A program made the position numbers and the translations under genes. This document shows, piece by piece, positions 5,860-7,140 of a DNA stretch of 7,140 nucleotides (positions are counted from its first letter, which is position 1; every line of letters starts with the position of its first letter). The stretch lies in assembly GCA_900313765.1 (NCBI GenBank), contig OMSN01000080.1, positions 1 to 7,140 of the forward strand, written 5' to 3'. The notes beneath the pieces were generated by a model that did not search any database, was not told the origin of the DNA, and saw only the letters and a program-made list of their open reading frames with translations. This DNA comes from an uncultured Eubacteriales bacterium (GTDB lineage: Bacteria > Bacillota > Clostridia > Lachnospirales > Lachnospiraceae).

Positions 5860-6393
5860 ATGATCTATCTGGAACTGTTTTGGGCCTTCGCCAAGATCGG
5901 CGTCATGACCTTCGGCGGGGGATATGCGATGCTTCCCATCATTCAGCGGGAGATCGTCGAGAAGAAAAAATGGGTCACGGAAGCTGAGGTGATGGATTAT
6001 TATGCCATCGGACAGTGTACCCCGGGCGTGATCGCGGTCAATACGGCAACCTTCACGGGAAGGCATATTGCAGGCGACCTGGGCGGAATCTGCGCGACTG
6101 CGGGTGTCGTCTTTCCATCGATCGTCATCATCACTGTTATCGCGGCACTGATCAGAGGATTTGCCCATATTCAGGCGGTGCAGGATGCACTTGCAGGGAT
6201 CCGCGTGTGTGTATGCATACTGGTCTTCAATGCGGTGCTGAAGATGTGGAAGAAGGCTGTGATCGACAAGGTTACACTGGCCCTGTATCTGGTGATCCTG
6301 ATCGCGTCGGTATTTTTTGACGCCTCACCGATCCTGATGGTTGTGGTTGCAGCAGCAACCGGACTGATCGTTAAAGGGAGGGCTGCGTCATGA
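5860..6393 (+). CDS. ChrA-like transporter, first subunit of a split pair
   Basis: The 177-residue membrane protein is a single chromate_transp (PF02417) domain. It shows the family motifs FGGGYAMLP (18-26) and GQCTPGVIAVNTATFTG (51-67), then hydrophobic segments at about 76-98, 112-128, 138-153 and 156-170. Short ChrA proteins like this are normally encoded as adjacent pairs; in B. subtilis both members (YwrB and YwrA) are needed for chromate resistance. In most clostridia the natural substrate is unknown, so chromate export should not be assumed. I chose the ATG at 5860 because GGAGG (5845-5849) sits ten bases upstream and the protein then starts MIYLELFWAFAKIG, like its partner. The open frame extends back to 5746 inside ylmH, but those residues are not family-like. 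The stop overlaps the start of the second subunit. Confidence 0.9.
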   Translation: MIYLELFWAFAKIGVMTFGGGYAMLPIIQREIVEKKKWVTEAEVMDYYAIGQCTPGVIAVNTATFTGRHIAGDLGGICATAGVVFPSIVIITVIAALIRGFAHIQAVQDALAGIRVCVCILVFNAVLKMWKKAVIDKVTLALYLVILIASVFFDASPILMVVVAAATGLIVKGRAAS

Positions 6394-6998
6394 TCATCTA
6401 TCTGAAGCTGTTCTGGGAATTCTTCAAGGCAGGCCTGTTCGCGATCGGCGGCGGTATGGCGACCGTTCCTTTTCTGCAGGAGATCTCACGCAAGACAGGA
6501 TGGTATACGGCAGGAGATCTTGCAGATATGATCGCAGTCTCCGAGAGCACCCCCGGTCCGATCGGCGTCAATATGGCGACTTATGTGGGATACACAACGG
6601 TATCCAGATTGTTTGGGCCGGTTGCGGGGATCCTGGGAGGGATCCTGTCGACAGTCGGGCTCGTGATGCCGTCGGTTATCATCATTCTGATCGTTGCGAG
6701 GTTCCTTGAGAAATTCCGTGAAAACCGGTATGTGAATGCGGCAATGTACGGACTTCGGGCAGCCTCTGTCGCTCTGATCTCATCGGCCGGAATCTCGATC
6801 GTTCTGATCGCTGTTTTCCAGGTGAACACCATCGAAGAATGGAGGTCGGCAACCATCGATTACCGGTGTTTTGTGCTGGCGGCCGTAATCCTGATCCTGA
6901 CAAGATGGGTGCCGAAGGTGAAGGATCTGCACCCGATCTGTTTCATCATAGCGTCTGCTGTGATCGGAATCATTTTCCATATGTCTGTCCCGCTCTGA
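6390..6998 (+). CDS. ChrA-like transporter, second subunit of a split pair
   Basis: This 202-residue protein is a second chromate_transp domain and a paralogue of the previous one. It begins MIIYLKLFWEFFKAG and carries IGGGMATVPFLQ (19-30) and SESTPGPIGVNMATYVG (51-67), lining up with the partner's FGGGYAMLP and GQCTPGVIAVNTATFTG. Later hydrophobic segments lie at about 75-105, 121-144, 158-172 and 182-198. The start overlaps the previous stop (ATGA) and has its own strong site AAAGGGAGG (6373-6381), so the two subunits should be made in similar amounts and assemble in the cytoplasmic membrane. The proline of the TPGP motif is kept in both. The substrate is unproven. It ends 22 bases before the patatin-like gene. 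Confidence 0.9.
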   Translation: MIIYLKLFWEFFKAGLFAIGGGMATVPFLQEISRKTGWYTAGDLADMIAVSESTPGPIGVNMATYVGYTTVSRLFGPVAGILGGILSTVGLVMPSVIIILIVARFLEKFRENRYVNAAMYGLRAASVALISSAGISIVLIAVFQVNTIEEWRSATIDYRCFVLAAVILILTRWVPKVKDLHPICFIIASAVIGIIFHMSVPL

Positions 6999-7020
6999 GG
7001 CAGACAGAAGAGAGTTTGCA

Positions 7021-7140
7021 ATGAAAAAAAGAGCGTTGGTACTCAGCGGAGGCGGCACGAAAGGCGTCTACCAGTGCGGTGCAGTCTCTGCTCTGAAGAA
7101 ACTGGGCAAGGATAACTGGGATATCATTACCGGGACCTCC
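7021..7140 (+). CDS. Patatin-like phospholipase, N-terminal 40 residues only
   Basis: The gene runs off the window end. The visible protein has ALVLSGGGTKGVYQCGAVSAL (5-25), whose GGGxKG is the oxyanion-hole signature of patatin-like serine lipases, and ends DIITGTS (34-40). In the family the next residues complete GxSxG, so Ser40, the last codon here, is probably the catalytic nucleophile. The expected reaction is hydrolysis of acyl chains from phospholipids or related lipids by a Ser-Asp dyad; the Asp lies beyond the window. The ATG follows GAAGAGAG (7007-7014) by six bases and lies 22 bases after the chrA stop, so it is probably co-transcribed. There is no signal peptide; a cytoplasmic RssA/YchK-like protein is most likely. 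Confidence 0.88.
   Translation, partial: MKKRALVLSGGGTKGVYQCGAVSALKKLGKDNWDIITGTS

Noticed and set aside
7021..7140. Patatin-like gene as the effector of a CBASS-type defence system
   Set aside because: No nucleotidyltransferase or other CBASS gene is visible, and the N-terminus fits an ordinary RssA/YchK-like patatin. The rest of the gene is outside the window.

Overview
This window is bacterial and looks like two unrelated pieces of Firmicutes-type DNA joined near base 580. Bases 1 to about 579 are AT-rich, with A/T-ending codons. They hold a promoter, a structured leader and the start of a small secreted protein. From about 580 onward the DNA is clearly more GC-rich, with codons such as ATC, CTG, GGA and GCA. 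Gene content there (YlmH, a YczE/YitT-type membrane protein, a split ChrA pair, a TPM-domain protein, strong GGAGG-type ribosome binding sites) suggests a moderately GC-rich gut or rumen clostridial or erysipelotrichial bacterium. I cannot name the species. The join cuts the 3' end off the first gene and the 5' end off the second, so it is either an assembly chimera or a real illegitimate recombination point.

Layout. 1-234: operator-like inverted repeat, a promoter with nine G's in its -35/-10 spacer, and a leader with three hairpins. 235-648: signal-peptide protein with a probable starch-binding-like domain, ending in a short out-of-frame tail created by the join. 576-1178: C-terminal part of a zinc-ribbon-type membrane protein. 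1175-2392: its translationally coupled partner, a TPM-domain membrane protein with a polyglycine tail. 2401-2432: a terminator shared with the convergent gene. 2431-4143 (minus strand): an ABC exporter half-transporter. 4144-4338: divergent control region. 4339-7140 (plus strand): a co-directional run of YczE/YitT-like membrane protein, YlmH, ChrA-like subunit 1, ChrA-like subunit 2 and the start of a patatin-like phospholipase, with gaps of 32, 88, -4 and 22 bases.

How the genes may work together. The zinc-ribbon and TPM genes overlap by ATGA and are probably made as a pair at the membrane. The two ChrA-like proteins also overlap by ATGA and are expected to form one two-subunit transporter. 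The ABC exporter should act as a homodimer because no partner half is adjacent. The five-gene run is probably partly co-transcribed, but its members have no obvious single pathway. I found no CRISPR array, tRNA, rRNA, transposase or recognisable defence system. The most unusual features are the poly-G promoter with its structured leader and the hybrid junction.
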